Shown one piece after another: positions 1-11,766 of a stretch of 64,000 bases of DNA (position 1 is the stretch's first letter; each line of letters begins with the position of its first letter). Position numbers and translations under genes: made by a program. The DNA is from Pseudoips prasinana. Its lineage: Eukaryota > Arthropoda > Insecta > Lepidoptera > Nolidae. The DNA lies in contig OX621260.1 in assembly GCA_951640165.1 (NCBI GenBank), positions 17,316,001 through 17,380,000 on the forward strand, written 5' to 3'. The notes below the pieces were generated by a model that was given only the letters and a program-made list of their open reading frames with translations, had not been told where the DNA came from and ran no database searches.

Positions 1-125
1 AGTCTTGCGCTACCGGCGTCCAGCGGCTTCCAGCGACCCTCACCAGGTCGTCGGTCCATCTTGTAGGGGGCTTCATTTCATTCAGCTCACGCTGCGTCTA
101 CCGGTTCGACGTTGTTACTCGAGAG
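1..125 (-). mobile_element. RTE-type LINE 3' end fragment
   Basis: On the minus strand this matches the LINE tail found at 37387-37576 and, on the plus strand, at 6205-6392, 13204-13318, 26760-26862 and 39538-39712. Shared pieces include the CGCTGCGTCT stretch and the CAGCGAC stretch. It is cut by the window edge. Confidence 0.6.
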
Positions 126-424
126 CCTTTTTTTAGTTAATATATCGGTAATAAATGTAATAAGTTGTGAAATGAAACGAGTTAGAATGGAGAAATTTGT
201 TTTATTCTGTAATTTCTATTTCAATGTTTGTGGATAATAAAGCATAACCACCATCTCTTTTATTTTTGTAGCTAGCTGCGGTTAGCTACCATAAATAATA
301 GAGAGTGTGCCATTTAACATTTATGAATGATAAAGTAATACATATAAATATCTTAGTAGAAGTAGGACCCTGCCAGTGTACTGCAGTAAACATACTTATA
401 TATTTTTAAATGCAACATATTATA

Positions 425-560
425 GACAAATTTAATCCCGACAAATAATCGTGCTCTTTATTACACATAGATTTGTTCTGGCTTGGGATTAAACTCACGA
501 CCTCTGGCCTACCAAAAATCAGGATCACTTTAACATCTATTTACAATTTAACCATCTAAA
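425..560 (-). mobile_element. SINE-A2 fragment
   Basis: Reverse-complement of the SINE-A2 head-body junction. It has the ACAAATAATCGTGCTC block and a degenerate box B region (GGGATTAAACTCACGACCTC), as in the copy at 49958-50205. Both ends are lost. Confidence 0.55.
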
Positions 561-1697
561 TGAGTTGAATTAAATACACTCATTTCCAAGCAGTGTAATC
601 ATTAACATACTCTTCAACTTTGTAATATACCATGCGACGCAGTTTGACTTTAATTTTTCTTTTAAATTTGTTGATTGACAGTTTGTAGACAAATACTGAA
701 GGCATAAAATAAGTATATAAAAGATGGAAGTACATATTTACGTAGAACAGGGACTGCATTAAATCTACAATGGTATTTCGTGAAACGATTTATTAAATAC
801 GGCCTCATGATTAATGGTCTAATTCCAATCAATATTCGGGTATGTTATGCACGAGTATCCACATTATTCGGAATTCAAACATTCTAGGCCATAACGTGAA
901 CAACGCAATGATTAATTCTCTACGTTAATTTGTTTCGAATTGAGTACTACTATATTACCCTGGGCTACTATTAGATTTTTACTTCGAGCTAAGATAATTA
1001 AAACCTTAATGTAACTGTATATCAGACTACAAGTGTACGGAATTAACACTGTGTTTGGATTATTTATTGGATAGATACTCCAATCAGAATGCGAGTCAAT
1101 ATAGTTTTGCTTGTAACTTAAATTTATTACCATAAATAATGGACATGACTTAAGAATCTACAAGGAAAATTCAATTAAATAATATCTAAACTCTTGGTCG
1201 ACCCTACATGCGACCAGAAGGCTACTCTTTTTTGGACAGCGTTTAAACATTGCCAACCATGGCTGATTATATTATAATAAAAAAAAAAGTACATTGGCAC
1301 AAATTGCCTTTTTAATTAGTTCAGTTTCATGGGTAGGTTGCAAGTTACGTCCACTATTAATGATACACCCTCTATATATGCTTACATGGGACAAACATAT
1401 CATTCCATAAATTAGATTTTTCAACTAATATTCCTATAGAAATACAAATATCGGTACAAATATGGAATTAAATTTGGAGCATTACCAACTAATTAAAGCA
1501 TGTCAATTATGGGTATTAATTATTTCGATTTATTTTTGGCCCCCAAAGCCTCATCCTATTTATTTTTTGGTATTTATATACGAGTATACAAAATTGGGAA
1601 AAAATATAAATTAATGCGTTACTTCGTTCACATTGATCACAACTTTAATTTCCCTTTTCGAAATAACTATTTTAGAAAGGATAATAAACGACGACTC

Positions 1698-1769
1698 TTT
1701 GTAAAAATAATTGCCCTTGTAAAAATGCTAGTCTTTGTAAGAATGCTCGTATTTGTAAAAATAATTGTT
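1698..1769. repeat. Degenerate ~18-bp tandem repeat
   Basis: About four units of the form TTTGTAAAAATAATTGCC or TTTGTAAGAATGCTCGTA follow one another. It is probably simple slippage repeat. Confidence 0.5.
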
Positions 1770-2066
1770 TATAATATCACATCTGGTAACTGAATCTAGG
1801 TAGTGAACATAGTGCAATATAATCGCTATTATCTCCTGTTACACCTGGCCGCATTGAGATATACTCATTTACGTGATTAGCAATGCAATGTTTCACACTT
1901 ACACATCGATTGTGTTCGCTCACACCTGTCTGATTGCACCTGCCATCTGTTATTATAATTTAGCCGCCGCGACGTATGTATGCAATCATATTGTAGTTAT
2001 GCGTAATATGTAATCTGTATTCTCGGTGACCTTTTGCACTCAAATGAGTGCTAATCTCCGTTCTCC

Positions 2067-2098
2067 GATGAAGCCCATCCACTCAGATGGGCTTCATC
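2067..2098. repeat. Perfect 13-bp inverted repeat, 6-nt loop
   Basis: GATGAAGCCCATC at 2067-2079 is followed by CACTCA and then its exact complement GATGGGCTTCATC at 2086-2098. I see no second copy in the window, so it is not obviously part of a repeat family. Function unknown. Confidence 0.75.
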
Positions 2099-2784
2099 TC
2101 ACAAACCTTTGTGTATGATGACGATTTTTTCAGAGACTAGTTAGGTGTGGCAGTTTGAAGAACTTTGGGAACGCAATCTTCTTTTCACTATACGGTTAAT
2201 TAATGTTAAAAGTCACATTTATAGGAGTGTATGTCTTTTCAATGTTACTAATGATTAATTGCCGGTTACAAAAATAGAAAGGCGTCATATGTAGGTATCT
2301 GTTTAAATATAATGACTTCATATATGCAGGGCTTGGGTAATTTGCGTGAGCGCGTTCTAGAAAAGTGGTTTAAGGTTGTTGGTTTATCAAAATAGATAGG
2401 ACAAAAATATATTCCTTTAGCTTACTACTATATTATTAACATAAGGTGTGTTGATTGAGTCCGTAAATTTCATGTTTGTACTGTGCCCCATGATGCAGGA
2501 GTGTTTTCGCTATTACCACAATATTAAATAACAAACCTACAAAAAAAAATATGCCTTTCTTAAAAAAATATAGAATGTTAAAAATATTCTTCTCTTTCCA
2601 TTTTTCTAATTTCCAAATGTAATTTTTTATCTCTACCGTGCAGTGCATAACGTGGCACCTACTGAGTAACCTTAATATTTCATATTAATACGTCTATAAT
2701 ATAATCCTGATAATACTCATTTATTGTTATATATGTAATTAGTTAAACATATACATATACTAAAAATCTACTGTATTAGTAGTA

Positions 2785-3733
2785 TGACTTATTTTTGGGC
2801 GTACATCCATACGGCAAAATAATTCATTACTACTATTATGTTAACAAGAGCAATATACTTATCTACGTTATCGATAAGTTATTTGCGTATCATAAAGATG
2901 CAGGAATGTGACACGTAAGCCAGTCCTTCTTTTTCCTCATACGATTACATACGCGTCAGTAAAAACTAACATATTGTATCTAAATGATGTAAAACACTCA
3001 CGTGTCTGATAATCCGTATTGCTGATACGTTTATTGCTACTCCCCTTTGTATTAATCCATTTACACTCAAAAATCTCCATATCCAATTTTAAAATAATGA
3101 CTTATTTTAAAATTGGATATGGAGTATTTTTTGCCGTACGTCCGTACGGCAAAAAATAATTCATACTACTATTATGTATCGACCTATAACAAGAGCATTA
3201 TCCTCGCCTACGTCATCGATAAGTTATTTGCGGTTCATAAAAATGCAGGAATGTGACACGTAAGTCAGTACTTCTTTTTCCTCATCCGATTACATACGCG
3301 TCAGTAAAAACTAACACATTGTAGCTAAATGATGTAAAACACTCACGTGTTAGATAATCCGAACTGCTGATACGTTTATTGCTAATTTACCTTATAATTC
3401 ATCCGTTTAACACCCAAAAGCTCCCATATCCAATTTTAAAATAATGAATTATTTTTGGCCATACATCCATACGGCAAAAAATAATACATACTACTATTAC
3501 GTATCGACGTATAACACGAGCAATATACTCGCCTAACTTATCGATAAGTTATCCGCGGTTCATAAAGATGCAGAAATGAAGCCAGTACTTCTTTTTCCTT
3601 ATACGATTACATACGCGTCAGTAAAAACTAACATATTGTAGCTAAATGATGTAAAACACTCACGTGTTTGATAATCCAAACTGCTGATACGTTTATTGCT
3701 AATTTACCGTGTAATTCAACCGTTTACATTTAA
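2785..3733. repeat. Three-unit tandem repeat, ~317-345 bp units, with internal palindromes
   Basis: Three diverged units begin near 2785, 3097 and 3443. Each carries a palindromic GTACGGC-type element, a TATCGATAAGTTAT element, an ACGCGTCAGTAAAAACTAAC block and CACTCACGTGT. The block positions (2943, 3288, 3605) give periods of 345 and 317 bp. The second junction carries a 50-bp palindrome (3075-3124). No coding capacity seen. Confidence 0.85.
3075..3124. repeat. Palindrome at tandem-unit junction
   Basis: CTCCATATCCAATTTTAAAA is followed within a few bases by its reverse complement ending in ATGGAG. It makes unit 2 longer than unit 3, where only one arm remains (near 3421-3441). Confidence 0.85.
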
Positions 3734-3821
3734 TGGTTCATAAAATAATTTTCAACCTATTAAAAGTAGAGTGTCGGCCCATTTGTTAGATTTCTACTGC
3801 GTTGGTTGCGTATATACGTAC

Positions 3822-3962
3822 GTACAGACGCCAGCATATCAAGCTACCCCAATCTGTCAAATTTTCCCAATTGGAATTGAACCTTATGCTTTTGTGATAA
3901 AGTTGAAAATCTATAAAATGAATTTGTCAGATTGGTGTAACTTGATGTGCTGGCGTCTGTAC
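3822..3962 (+). mobile_element. MITE-A copy 1 (141-bp hairpin)
   Basis: The ends are GTACAGACGCCAGCA and its complement TGCTGGCGTCTGTAC. The arms pair over most of the length around a short AT-rich loop that includes CTTATGCTTTTGTGATAAAG. Six other copies are the same length. It has no coding capacity, so it would need a transposase supplied in trans. Confidence 0.85.
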
Positions 3963-4014
3963 ATACACGTATTTAGGTAGGTTATAAATAGAACACCAAC
4001 AACCAAATGGTATG

Positions 4015-4278
4015 TGACTGGCCCTTTGGTCTTGTGGTTAGTGACTCTGACTGCTACCCCTGCTACCCCAGAGGTAGTGGGTTCGATCCCCACCCAGGAA
4101 GAATCTTTGTGTGATAAGCGCAATTTATGGTCTATGTCTGGGTATAATCTATTTACGATATATACTCGTACGTATTTAGAGATATATAAGTATGTTTATC
4201 AGTTTTCTGGTTGCCATAGCACAGGCTCTGCCTAGTTTAGTATAGATAACCGTGTGTTAGTAGTTCCAAAGTATTTAT
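4015..4278 (+). mobile_element. SINE-A2, near full length
   Basis: tRNA-like head with a box A-like TGGTTAGTGACTC and box B GGTTCGATCCC (from 4080). The body then has GATAAGCGCAATTTATGGTC, TTGCCATAGCACAGGCTCTG and a TTTATTT tail. Pol III promoter boxes are seen; transcription is inferred from SINE biology. Confidence 0.8.
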
Positions 4279-4626
4279 TTCTTTACCTATTATATTTTAT
4301 AGAGCGAAGTTCCTACTAAACATCTATGTAATATGGTGAACCCTTAAGAAGTATAACTGTCGAAATGTCACAGCTCGTCGAGAGTCCGTGCCTTAATCGG
4401 AGAACCTACTAATATTAAAAATGTGAAAGTTTATATGTTACAATTTTTGTTACTTTATCGCCAAAAATCAGAATTTAAAGAATTTGTAATTTTTATTCTT
4501 CGTTCACAAAAGTAAAATGTCTTAAATATATATATTTTTTTATTTTTGTCTATTTACTACCTCTAGAATAGCTTAACTAGTATTTGTTATGCCCATCAAA
4601 AAATATTACACCAATTTTATTTCGTA

Positions 4627-4939
4627 CTAGCTGTGCCCCGCGGTTTTACCCGCGTTAAACTTTATAAATTATCACAGTTCCTCCCCTGTAGGTGATAGCG
4701 TGATAATTTGTAGCCTATATGTTGACCCGACCTCTTAGTAATTTTCATGCAAAATTTGAAGTAAATCCATGCAGTACTTTTTGAGTTTAGCCCAGACATA
4801 CATACAGACAAACAGACAAAAATTCTAAAAACTATATTTTTGGCTTCCATATCAATTGTAGATCAGGCCCCAAGCATCCTTTTAAAAAAATATTCAATGT
4901 ACAGTTTTGACTTTCCTACGATTTTATTATATGTATAGA
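4627..4939 (-). mobile_element. Non-autonomous Helitron, Hel-1 copy 1
   Basis: Read on the minus strand, it starts TCTATACATATAATAAAATC and ends with the hairpin CGCGGGTAAAACCGCG, then GGGGCACAG and CTAG. The flanks are A before TC and T after CTAG, the expected A|T Helitron target. No Rep/helicase is encoded. Confidence 0.88.
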
Positions 4940-5475
4940 TACTTTAGTTACGTTCGGCCTTAGATCATCAAATCAAAGCGGGCATTGAATAAATAAAGTA
5001 TTCGCAATGGAACTTAAAACTACAAAGTACAATAAATGATGAGAGATAATGAAAGTGTAATTTCCTCGTAGTCTGCTACGGCGTAGCACTACGACAGCTG
5101 AGATGGCTTAGCCATGTAGGCTGTTGGCAACTGTTACGAATGCGCGAGTAGCCAGCGACAAACGGATAAGCCTACAAGGCTATATACTGCCTACAGGAAG
5201 AATATACACTTAGTGCCTACATATTCAAATTGGTGTACAATCTTAAGCATACATTTTGAACACGAGCGCTCGTAATTAAGTCGGTAATCAAGCCATAATA
5301 TAAAAAGAGGGTTTGTCACAAATTTGAAGTCTCGTGGCACCGAAATTATTTATACGTATATATGATTTAAATACGATTTCATAGTGTGAAGTTTAACGTG
5401 TCAGTTTTTAATTTAATGTTTAATAAATGACAGTAATTTTAAAATGCGATAAGGGGTTTTTGGCAGTTCTGTCAA

Positions 5476-5534
5476 ACTAATAAACTCGAATGTAGCTTAC
5501 ATAATGTACATTCGATTTTTTTCGTTTTATTAGT
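5476..5534. repeat. Imperfect foldback
   Basis: ACTAATAAACTCGAATGTA pairs with TACATTCGA...TTTATTAGT across a short spacer. It is probably a MITE remnant. Confidence 0.6.
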
Positions 5535-5763
5535 GATCCGTCTTTACCTCTGTTGAAAGTTTTTGTTTGTCTCATTCTTTTTGTAAAATACAATTTATAG
5601 TTTTGCGTTTGAGTTTTTTTTATTTAATGAACTAGTGTGTTTACTGTGTGTTAATTAAAAAATAATTACTGCCCATAAATGATTAAAATTGAGATATTTG
5701 CTCGAAAAGTAAATAGGTTCAGGTTGGTATAATTTATCCTCAAATAAAGGATATTTCTCTAAT

Positions 5764-5924
5764 TTGCTTGTCGGTTCGTATGTGTTATCATAGAAATATT
5801 TGAAAATTTCGAAAACACATACGAGCCGATAAGCAACTCAAATGCATTTGTAGATGTCGTGTTTGTTTTCTCAATTGTCATATAATATATGAAAATTTAG
5901 AAATCACATACTAACCGACAAGCA
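5764..5924. repeat. 23-bp inverted repeat plus third arm
   Basis: TTGCTTGTCGGTTCGTATGT (5764 on) pairs with 5814-5836 with two mismatches. A further related arm, CACATACTAACCGACAAGC, lies at 5905-5923. It looks like a partly duplicated foldback element. Confidence 0.7.
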
Positions 5925-6204
5925 TTGGCGTTTTTCCACGATAGGTAAAAGAGCTGTATAGTAATAAAAGTTAATACAAAAACATCAGGTTATTACAACG
6001 ACAAGCGTAAACGGTCAGTGGTATAATTGTTAGGGCGGTTCCACACACACGGCCGGTAATTTGGCACCGCCATCGCCAATTTCATACCGACAATGTGTAA
6101 CGGCAACGGGAATTGCTTTTATTATCAACACCAACATCCAGTGGACTAGTAATTGTGTAAAAAATCATTATCACTAAGTAAGTCCTATGTCTGTAAGTAT
6201 TTCT

Positions 6205-6392
6205 TATAGTCATAGTGGCGTAAGACGCAGCGTAGGCCCCTACAGGGTGAACCGAGGATCTTGCAAATATCGCGAAAAACCGCTGGATGCAGGCAGCACA
6301 AGACCGGTAATTGTGGAGATCCTTGGGGGAGGCCTTTGTCCAGCAGTAGACGTCTTCCGGCTGATAAGATGATAATGATGATGATGATGAAG
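6205..6392 (+). mobile_element. RTE-type LINE 3' end
   Basis: It contains GGGGGAGGCCTTTGTCCAGC and the ATGATGATG tail. One frame resembles the LINE C-terminus LWRSLGEAFVQQ, interrupted by stops. 5' truncated and dead. Confidence 0.75.
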
Positions 6393-6449
6393 TCTATCTT
6401 CACTATAAGTCAAGAGATATATTAAGGCGCTCATAGCCAGATGCTCTCA

Positions 6450-6515
6450 TCGGTCCGTAAGTGATTGGCCAGGTTAAGCAACTATGCCCGCAGTCACTCC
6501 ACAGACCACAGAGAT
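6450..6515 (+). mobile_element. 5S rRNA-like fragment (5S-derived SINE head), degenerate
   Basis: AAGTGATTGGCCAGGTTAAGCAAC followed by CCCGCAGTCA resembles the internal control region of 5S rRNA (GTTAAGCAAC...CGGTCAGT). Only the central part is present, so it is not a functional 5S gene. A better copy is at 24361-24425. Confidence 0.5.
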
Positions 6516-6964
6516 TTGAACAACTCTGACATTGGAATAAAAATTGCCCATACGATACGTTAGTAAGTATGTCAAGAGATAATCTTTATTTATTTAATAG
6601 GAAGACCAACAGCTTGAACATACAAATATAAATGGCATTACTAAGCCTCATAAAGCCAATTACGGGTTCACGCTTGTAAGAAGCAAATTAATTTATACAT
6701 GAACAGCGATATAACGATTATATACATTGTGAAATCATCAGTACATGGATTTTATAGATGTTTCATAAAGAATTCTTTGTTGATCACCCGTCGTACTGCT
6801 TCTGGAGTACCTAGTATTAAAAATATCAAGTCATGAGGTTTATGGTTCTTGTTTAAATAACTGAATATTATTTAAGAATAAATGCTAGTTCTAAAAGAAG
6901 GTCTTTAACTACAAAAGTTCGGATCGGTCAGGTGGTGAGGTGAGTTTCGTTTCATATTAATATA
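6516..6964. other. No supported feature
   Basis: AT-rich sequence with no recognisable repeat family or coding frame. Confidence 0.5.
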
Positions 6965-7285
6965 CTAGCTGCGCCCCGCGGTTTTACCCGCGATAAACTT
7001 TATTAATTATTATAGCTCCTCCCCCGTAGGTGATAGCGTGATAATATGTAGCCTATATGTTGACCTGTCCTCTTAGTAATATTCATGCAAAATTTGAAGT
7101 AAATCCATGCAGTACTTTTTGAGTTTAGCCCGGAAATACATACAGACAAACAGATAAACAGACAAAAATTCTAAAAACTATATTTTTGGCTTCGATATCG
7201 ATTGCAGATCACGCACCAAGTATCCTTTTAAAAAAATATTTAATGTACAGTTTTAACTTTCCTACGATTTTATTATATGTATAGA
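6965..7285 (-). mobile_element. Helitron Hel-1 copy 2
   Basis: Complete: CTAG at 6965-6968, the GC hairpin next to it, and the 5' TCTATACATATAATA end at 7285. The flanks again give A|TC...CTAG|T. Confidence 0.88.
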
Positions 7286-7553
7286 TTAAAAGAAACAGTA
7301 CATCTAGTACGTGATCGTCTAAGTTCCTTTTGATAGTTCAAGCTCCGGTAGGTGTCTAATCAATTTGTTTAGTTGCAATTGAAGCTCGTCACTTCACCAC
7401 CAACGTGTTGCTCATGGTTACGGTGTACTAGAATTCAATACAACAAAGTCCACTAACTAGCAAACAGCAATGGAAATGTGAAACCCGTACATCGGGCTGT
7501 GGCGCCTTTAATTACTTTTAGACACACAACATACGTAATTTGGATGCGGCATT

Positions 7554-7694
7554 GTACAGACGCCAGCACATCCAGCTACACCAATCTGTCAAATTTCGTT
7601 TATAGATTTTCAACTTTATCACAAAAGTATTAGGTTTACTTTCAATTGGGGAAATTTGACAGTTTGGGGTAGCTTGCTGTGCTGACGTCTGTAC
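7554..7694 (-). mobile_element. MITE-A copy 2
   Basis: 141 bp, GTACAGACGCC...GTCTGTAC ends. The asymmetric loop is reversed relative to copy 1 (TTTATCACAAAAG...). Confidence 0.85.
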
Positions 7695-9120
7695 ATAGAT
7701 AGGTACACTTTATTACACGTCGCAAAATAAAAATGTAGATGTACAGAGACAGTTTCAATACATGTAAAATTAGCGGTCTTATAGCATAACAGCGTTCAGA
7801 CAACCGTTGGCAAAAATTAGCAAATAAAACACGCGGTTTATTGTACTTTAAAATAACTACTCCTAAAAACATTATATATCAAAAATATATATTATATGTA
7901 AAGAAGGAGATTTAAGAATAATAAAAAATAGCTAGTTTTATGTAAGGTAAGAGTAATTCACCAGTATAATAACCTGCAAACACTATGATATGCCATACTT
8001 ATGTTTGTCAAGCATATTTATTACTGCCATTCATAAATGAATTCGTCAACGAAAATTATAACTCTTAGACGGCCGAACAATTTGCATGGGCGAAGCAGTT
8101 GGTGGAAGCTAGTATTTTATATTACTGATTATCATTAGCTATTTGTCAGTTAAAGCTTCGAGCTCTTTTGGAGATTAGCAGGTAAAACAAACAAACTTAA
8201 TGATAGAATTTATAAAAATTGCTTTTCTGTTATAGTTACCGTCAATACTATCATTAAAAAGGTTTCATTTTGACATAACTAACAGTCACTTCAATTCAAT
8301 TTATTTGTATCAAAGTTTTGGAATAGAAAATTTATTGATAGCCATTTTTGCACCAGACAATTAAGCACTCAATAAAATTAAATTACCGAGTTGATTATGC
8401 CAGGTGAAACATTGTAGTTATTAGACCTCTGAATTTCTATAATTGTCGTCTACATTCCCATGACCATTGTTTATACATATATTATATTCTGTTTGTCCTA
8501 TTATATTATTTAAAATACTGTAATCAAGTAAATATCAGGAAAAATACATACACTTATTTAACTTAACTCATTGTACTACAACAATGCACAAAAAATCGTA
8601 AATTTTAGCAGAGCTCTTACTCGTAAGTAATGTTGTTAAATATAACACAATTTTACTCAGTAGTTTATACAAAAAGTCCTCTAAAGTCTCTTACGGTCCG
8701 TAACGATCGAGAGTCGAGTGCAATTTTAGGGCTGCCTTCACCCCTCTAGGAAATGGTAGATGTTTGGTTTAGTAAGAACATCTGCATAAGGTTGTTTACA
8801 GTCTCGAGTCGGTCTCAAAACAATTTATTTGAAAGGTGTCGCGGCGCAATCCACTCAGCGATCAGCACCGATACAAATACCCAACCTACAATAACCTGGG
8901 TGTAAATCACTCTGAGGAAATAACTCTCTCGACCTATTTACCTAACTGGACATGTCTTTAAATAACGTCTTCTAGTGTCGGTTCCACTCACAGTGACGAT
9001 ATTGTGAAAGGTTCGGTATTGATGTTGTTCAATCGAATGGTAACCGAATAGGACGTCAATCTATAGAACGAATGCAATACCTCTGCTGTATTGACAACTT
9101 AGAAAAGAAAAATCGACTCT
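7695..9120. other. No supported gene
   Basis: AT-rich sequence. A weak Helitron-3'-end-like scrap (GGAAGCTAGTA) lies near 8105, but nothing firm. Confidence 0.5.
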
Positions 9121-9406
9121 TAAATAATAATATAATAATAATAATATCCTGGCACATAATTTACACACGGCCAACTGATCCCAAACTAAGCTGAGCTTGT
9201 ACTATAGAAACTAGATAACTGATATACTACATATACTACTTTTCTTTTCTAAATACATACATATTACATACATACTAAATACATTACACCCATACTCAAG
9301 ACAAAGAGCATGTTCATGCACACAAATATCTGTCCTGGTGGGAATCGAACCCACGACCTCCGGCGTGGAAAGCGAGCATTTGCCAACCACGCCAACAGGT
9401 TCATGG
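9121..9406 (-). mobile_element. SINE-A, near full length
   Basis: On the minus strand: tRNA-like head TGTTGGCGTGGTTGGC, box B GGTTCGATTCC, body, and an ATT/ATA tail at 9121-9147. The head abuts a Helitron tail at 9409. Confidence 0.85.
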
Positions 9407-9408
9407 AT

Positions 9409-9467
9409 TAACACATAGGCTATTATTTATAAAGTTTAACGTTGGTCAAACTGCGGGGCACAGCTAG
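9409..9467 (+). mobile_element. Helitron Hel-2 3'-end fragment
   Basis: AGTTTAACG...CTGCGGGGCACAGCTAG: only the 3' terminus remains, ending in CTAG at 9464-9467. It is joined directly to the SINE head, which suggests an insertion or truncation junction. Confidence 0.75.
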
Positions 9468-9905
9468 TAACTTAAAAAAGTAAATAATATTCTACAGCGA
9501 ATTACTTTCAACCACTTGTCATGACTCAATGCGACAGATCCGCAATATTTCTTAAATAAGTGCTACATGAATGATTTCATTAGTCAACAAAATTCCTAAT
9601 TATGAAAGATGGGAAAATCAAAGAAAATTGTATTAAATCGCGGGTTATCTAAGCTTCCACTCTTATTATTACGGAAATGGAGCAGGACGACTTCGAAATT
9701 TACTTAATTATGTTACGAAGATACTGATCTGAAGAAAACGAAACTCGAAAGGTGAGCGAATAATCTTTTTGACCGACGACAGTCAATTGTCATCTCCTGG
9801 TGGTGCGTGGGCTTTTCTGAATTCTTCATTGTGCTATAAAAAGCAAGGGGAGTGTTATCTGTGACTACTACTAAATATACACTTTTAAACCCACTACAAA
9901 ACAGA
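9468..9905. other. No supported feature
   Basis: No open frame or repeat recognised. Confidence 0.5.
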
Positions 9906-10165
9906 AGGCGATTGGCACACTACCCCGCATGATGCAGCGATGTGCGTGAGTGCGTGTTCTAACGTTGCTTGTAAGTATCTCCGTTTGTATAGAAAACACG
10001 CACAGTCCAACACACTGAAAATGGATCCACGCGCGTTCATGCAGATACATGTTCTGTGTGTTGGACTGTGCGTGTTTTCTATACAACCGGAGATACATAC
10101 AAGCAACGTAAGAACACGCACTCACGCACTACGCTGCATCATGCGGGGCAGTGTGCCAATCGCCT
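9906..10165. mobile_element. 260-bp hairpin MITE
   Basis: AGGCGATTGGCACAC at the left end and GTGTGCCAATCGCCT at the right end. The arms pair nearly throughout, broken only by a small centre around 10025-10050 (GGATCCACGCGCGTTCATGC). The open frames on both strands here are by-products of the palindrome. No other copy in this window. Confidence 0.85.
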
Positions 10166-10495
10166 AAGTCTATATATCTTTACATATATATCTTTATGTG
10201 TACGTGGTATAGAGCACTTATTGCGGCTATTACTTTACAGGGGTCGTGGTAAACTTTCGCCAGTTACGGAAAATGGAATATGATACGAAAAGTATTTATT
10301 ACTTCGAGGTAGTTCCTTATTAGACGTATTTGGTTACCCACCTAACCAGCTCGATGCACTCGTGTTCTGGGTTCCAATTTCAATTTATTTATTTTGTGAA
10401 CATAGAAAAAATATAGGCATCATAAAAAGTGGCCTTGCAGTGTACGTATTTTTGCCGATATAATGATGATGATGAACATAAAGCTTGTCTCTTCT
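10166..10495. other. No supported feature
   Basis: A unique-looking spacer between the hairpin MITE and the minisatellite, with a short GATGATGATGA run at 10465-10475. Confidence 0.5.
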
Positions 10496-11560
10496 TCTAT
10501 CGTTCCTTTTTCCTGGTCACAATGTGATGTCCTTCTAATCTAAATATAATTACATACAAATATAATCTAAGTTCTGCCATAACACACTGGGTGCAGCAAA
10601 GTTAGGGCAAAATATAATATAATAAAACCTTAATTCTTGTTTATTCAGTGTCTCTGGTAACAATATGTTGTCCTTCTAATCTAAATATAATTCCATCTAA
10701 AATTAAGTATAATCTGATTTCTGCCATAACACACTGGGTGCAGCTATTATTCGCTTAGCGCTAAGTATAATATAATAAAACCTTAATTCTTGAGTGTTTC
10801 TTTTTTCTGGTCACAATATGATGTCCTTCTAATCTAAATATAATACCATCTAATATAATCTAAGTCCTGCCATAACACACTGGGTGCAACCACTATTCGA
10901 TTAGCACGAAATAATCATAATAAAATCCTGGTACATTATTTACACATTGCCATCTGATCCCAAACTAAGCAAAGCTGTGTACTATGAAAACCAGATAACT
11001 GATATACTACATATACTACTTTTTTAATGCATACTTATATAGATAATTACTGCATGCATCCAAATATCTGTCCTGGGTGGGAATCCAACCCACGACGTCC
11101 GGCGTGAAAAGCATGCATTTTCCAAGCACGCCGAAATGCACAACAAAATAAAAAAATATTTATTGAGCGTTCCTTTTTTCTGGTCACAATGTGATGCCCT
11201 TCTAATCTAAATATAATTCAATCTAAATATAATCTAAGTTCTGCCATAAGTATGGGTTCAACCACTATTCGGTTGGCGCGAAATATAATATAATAAAACC
11301 TTAACTATTTAGCGATCCTTTTTTCTGGTCACAATGTGATGCCCTTCTAATCTAAATATAATCTAAGTTCTGCTATAAGTATGGGTTCAACCACTATTCG
11401 GTTGGCGCGAAATATTAATATAATAAAACCTTAATTAATGTGCGTTCCTTTTTTCTGGACACAATGTGATGCCCTTCTAATCTAAATATAATTCCATCTA
11501 AATATAATCTAAGTTCTGCCATAACACACTGGGTGCAGCCACTATTCGGTTAGCGCGAGC
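10496..11560. repeat. Minisatellite-like array, six ~115-150-bp units
   Basis: Units start near 10501, 10648, 10797, 11168, 11311 and 11443. Each has CTTTTTTCTGGTCACAATGT, CCTTCTAATCTAAATATAAT, CTAAGTTCTGCCATA and AATATAATATAATAAAACCT. Some units keep AACACACTGGGTGCAGC. A SINE-A splits the third and fourth units. Confidence 0.88.
10911..11143 (-). mobile_element. SINE-A inserted in the minisatellite
   Basis: Minus-strand SINE-A body with CCATCTGATCCCAAACTAAG and a mutated box B region (GGGAATCCAACCCACGACGT on plus). It interrupts the array after unit 3, so it is younger than the array expansion. Confidence 0.85.
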
Positions 11561-11766
11561 ACGTAGCGTCGCCGCCGGGTGAAATAGAAAACGCCTGGTG
11601 ATTAATTGGCAATTACTCCAACTGGCGAGTAATTCCCTCGCCCACTTGTCACCGTTAAGCTCGCATATTATTTTTCCATCGCGTAAATAAATTGATCGTG
11701 CGAGGAACAGAATCAACACTTGAGCGGAGGCATTGAATATTTCTGTGTAGTTATACATTTATATTA

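Larger units (their letters stand above)
561..2784. other. AT-rich non-coding stretch
   Basis: No supported gene: the open frames are short, AT-driven and lack family motifs. It holds a degenerate short tandem repeat (1698-1769) and a perfect short hairpin (2067-2098), listed separately. Confidence 0.6.
4940..6204. other. AT-rich stretch with two foldbacks
   Basis: No gene supported. It contains inverted repeats at 5476-5534 and 5764-5924, listed separately. Confidence 0.55.

Noticed and set aside
9871..10283. Overlapping 75-84-codon frames on both strands
   Set aside because: They are created by the palindrome at 9906-10165 and have no domain.
10496..11560. CRISPR-like array
   Set aside because: Repeats are ~115-150-bp minisatellite units without unique spacers, in a eukaryotic genome.
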